From NCBI GenBank assembly GCA_946625545.1, contig CAMOTC010000003.1, positions 1 through 42,307 on the forward strand: a stretch of 42,307 bases of DNA. Reading direction: 5' to 3'. Positions 40,266 to 42,307 of the stretch are shown here, piece after piece (the first letter of the stretch is position 1; every line of letters begins with the position of its first letter). The DNA is from an uncultured Clostridia bacterium. Its GTDB lineage: Bacteria > Bacillota > Clostridia > Christensenellales > CAG-1252. The notes beneath the pieces are model-generated. The model saw only the letters and a program-made list of their open reading frames with translations, made no database searches and was not told the origin of the DNA. Made by a program: the position numbers and the translations under genes.

Positions 40266-42307
40266 TGAGATAAAGAACGAAAACGTTTCCAACGAAAATA
40301 TGAACGAAAGGATCTACGAAAAGACTGTCGAGCAGGTGATGCACGAGTCTATGATGCCGTACTCTGAGTACGTTATCCTTGATCGCGCGCTCCCTCGCGT
40401 GGAGGACGGCTTGAAGCCTGTTCAGCGCAGGATCCTTTACAGCATGTACGAGCTCGGACTCACACACGATAAGCCGCACAAAAAGTGCGCGAGGATCGTC
40501 GGTGAATGTCTGGGTAAATATCATCCGCACGGCGATACTTCCGTTTACGACGCCTTGGTCAGACTCGCGCAGTCCTTCAATATGAGCGAATGTCTCGTGG
40601 ACGGTCACGGAAACTTTGGTTCTGTGGACGGAGACGGCGCCGCCGCGATGCGTTACACCGAGGCTCGCCTTGCCCCCATCGCGCAGGAGATGCTCCGAGA
40701 CCTCGAGAAGGACACCGTCACCTACAGCTTGAACTTTGACGATACCTTAAAAGAGCCTGATATGCTCCCCGGTAGATTTCCCAATCTCCTCGTCAACGGT
40801 GCTTCGGGTATCGCGGTCGGTCTCGCGACGAATATCCCCACGCATAACCTCACAGAAGTGATCGACGGCGCGGTGGCGATGATCGATAATTCCCATATCA
40901 AGCTCGATGAACTGATGAATATCATCAAAGGACCCGACTTCCCGACGGGAGGTATCATCTATCGCTCCGACGAACTGCGCCAGGCATACGAAACGGGAAA
41001 AGGCAAGGTCACGATCACTGCGAAGATGCACATCGAGAGAGAGGGGGACAAGAAGAGTATCGTCATCACGGAGCTCCCTTATCAGGTCAATAAAGCAAAG
41101 CTCCTGCTCAAGATCAACGAACTGAGAGAGAGCAAGAAGGAGCCCTATACTCAGATCGCCGATATCCTCGACGAATCGGATAGACAGGGTCTTCGCGCCA
41201 CGATCAAGCTGAAGAGAGACGCCGATCCCGATCGTATCGTAAAGCTACTTATGAAGCATACCGATCTACAGACGAATTTCGGCATCAATATGGTGGTGAT
41301 CGCAGACGGAAAGCCTCGTTTGATGGGGCTCAAGGAGATCTTGCGCTACTATCTCGACTATCAGCGCACCTTGATCCAGCGCCGCACCCGTTTTGACCTC
41401 AATGCAGCAAAGGAGAGAGAAGAGATCTTGCGCGGACTGCTCGTCGCGATCCAAAATATCGACGAGGTTATCTCTATCATCAAGAAGGCAAAGAACGTCA
41501 CCGATGCAAAGGATTCCTTGCGTCAGCGTTTTACTCTGTCCGAAAAACAAGCGCACGCCATCGTGGAGATGAAACTGCGTAAGCTCACCAATCTTGAGAC
41601 GGACGAGATCGTCGCCGAGATCAAGGATCTGCGTGAAAAGATCGAGTATTATAACAAGATCCTCGGCAATCAAAAACTCCAGTTCCAGGTGGTCAAAGAG
41701 GAGCTTCTCGATATCAAGAAGCGCTACAAGAGAACGCGTCGTACCGCTATCATCGATGAAAATGGCAAGGAGATGATCGTCTCTGAGCTCAAGCCCGAGG
41801 AAGCGGAGTCCAAGCCCGTTGTGAACGGCGGTATCGTTCTCTTTAAAAACGGAAATCTGAAGTTCTGTAATCAGCGTACCCTCGGCGCAGGTGGTAAGAA
41901 CGTCATCGGACTGACTCAAGACGACGTCGTCGTGGATATCTGTTACCTGACTTCGGATAAGAATTTCTACGCCTTTACCAATAAGGGTAACGTCGCGAGG
42001 ATCGCGGCGTCCGATCTCCCCGAGCGGTCGTGGAAGGACAGGGGACTCCCGTTGATCAAGATCGTCTCGCAGGCGGATAAAGATGAAAGGGTAGTATCCA
42101 TACTCTGCCTTGATGAGAGCGAGAAGGCAAATCCGGAAAGCAGCTTGATTTTCTTTACAAGCGATGGTATGGCGAAGCGCACTCTCACCTCTGAGTACAT
42201 CTCTCTTTCAAAGTCCTATTTCCAGGCAATCATCCTGAAGGAAGGGGAGAAGGTCGTGAACGTCTCTCCTTTTGACGAAGGAAACTCCATGATCTTCGTG
42301 ACGAGAG
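40258..42307 (+). CDS. parC: type IIA DNA topoisomerase A subunit, topoisomerase IV (ParC)-like; 3' end outside window
   Basis: The first 683 codons of the breakage-reunion subunit; the frame stays open to the window end, so it is absent from the ORF track. The ATG overlaps the B-subunit stop by 8 bp. Motifs are DRALPRVEDGLKPVQRRILY, GKYHPHGDTSVYDALVRLAQ and AAAMRYTEARL (active-site Tyr). A coiled-coil and the first blades of the C-terminal beta-pinwheel follow. Where gyrase has the GyrA box (QRRGGKG-type), this protein reads QRTLGAGGKNVIG, and NFDDTLKEPDMLPGRFPNLL resembles ParC. Both favour topoisomerase IV (chromosome decatenation), though GyrA cannot be excluded. Confidence 0.92.
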   Translation, partial: MSDEIKNENVSNENMNERIYEKTVEQVMHESMMPYSEYVILDRALPRVEDGLKPVQRRILYSMYELGLTHDKPHKKCARIVGECLGKYHPHGDTSVYDALVRLAQSFNMSECLVDGHGNFGSVDGDGAAAMRYTEARLAPIAQEMLRDLEKDTVTYSLNFDDTLKEPDMLPGRFPNLLVNGASGIAVGLATNIPTHNLTEVIDGAVAMIDNSHIKLDELMNIIKGPDFPTGGIIYRSDELRQAYETGKGKVTITAKMHIEREGDKKSIVITELPYQVNKAKLLLKINELRESKKEPYTQIADILDESDRQGLRATIKLKRDADPDRIVKLLMKHTDLQTNFGINMVVIADGKPRLMGLKEILRYYLDYQRTLIQRRTRFDLNAAKEREEILRGLLVAIQNIDEVISIIKKAKNVTDAKDSLRQRFTLSEKQAHAIVEMKLRKLTNLETDEIVAEIKDLREKIEYYNKILGNQKLQFQVVKEELLDIKKRYKRTRRTAIIDENGKEMIVSELKPEEAESKPVVNGGIVLFKNGNLKFCNQRTLGAGGKNVIGLTQDDVVVDICYLTSDKNFYAFTNKGNVARIAASDLPERSWKDRGLPLIKIVSQADKDERVVSILCLDESEKANPESSLIFFTSDGMAKRTLTSEYISLSKSYFQAIILKEGEKVVNVSPFDEGNSMIFVTR

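Noticed and set aside
39042-40292. 416-aa - strand ORF opposite the topoisomerase B gene
   Set aside because: Antisense shadow of a conserved gene, with no recognisable motif.

Overview
The window is a typical low-GC-type Gram-positive (Bacillota, Clostridia-like) chromosomal segment of roughly 50% GC. Evidence for this: a CIRCE/HrcA heat-shock operon in the Firmicutes order lepA-hemW-hrcA-grpE-dnaK-dnaJ-prmA-rsmE-mtaB-HIT-rpsU, an mcsA-mcsB-clpC block, a MazF/EndoA toxin next to the NAD(P)HX repair gene, strong Shine-Dalgarno sequences, and sigma-A-type promoters with AT-rich intergenic DNA. An uncultured gut clostridium is a reasonable guess, but the sequence alone does not fix a genus. Nearly all genes are on the + strand. 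Only mazF, a glycerophosphodiesterase, dinB and one small hypothetical gene are on the - strand. No CRISPR array, IS element or prophage gene is visible.

Layout. 1-4.6 kb: the 3' part of a four-helix-bundle (S23-like) gene, then a tight operon of tyrS, a YigZ/IMPACT protein, a P1-family peptidase and bifunctional NAD(P)HX epimerase/dehydratase. 4.6-7.3 kb: a solitary mazF facing it, pilT, a tRNA-Leu(GAG) with a duplicated 3' end, and a small type IV pilin-like gene. 7.3-10.8 kb: degV followed by an apbE / NusG-domain-II / Gx-transporter / YjbR-like operon, which suggests flavin-linked membrane redox or quinone chemistry. 10.8-14.6 kb: a GDPD gene divergent from lepA-hemW. 14.7-20.4 kb: the CIRCE-controlled hrcA-grpE-dnaK-dnaJ-prmA operon. 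20.4-23.1 kb: rsmE-mtaB-hinT and a separately promoted rpsU. 23.1-24.3 kb: dinB on the - strand. 24.4-31.2 kb: a GalU-like nucleotidyltransferase, mcsA, mcsB, clpC, hpf and pgi. 31.2-37.5 kb: a TPP riboswitch controlling a ThiT protein with an extra membrane domain, a MalK-like ABC protein that has lost all its catalytic motifs and is coupled to an S41 protease, and a complete SsuABC-type importer. 37.5-42.3 kb: two divergent small unknown genes, then a type IIA topoisomerase pair (B subunit complete, A subunit cut by the window end) that looks more like topoisomerase IV than gyrase.

Functionally this is mostly housekeeping: tRNA charging and modification, rRNA methylation, ribosome hibernation, protein folding and regulated proteolysis, and metabolite repair. 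The less ordinary material is: the degenerate ABC ATPase; the ThiT fusion with a riboswitch whose terminator also buries the ribosome binding site; two promoters placed exactly six bases from an ATG (predicted leaderless mRNAs); the scarred tRNA-Leu locus; the orphan MazF; and the clp/mcs block lacking ctsR. I ran no database searches; family calls rest on recognised motifs.
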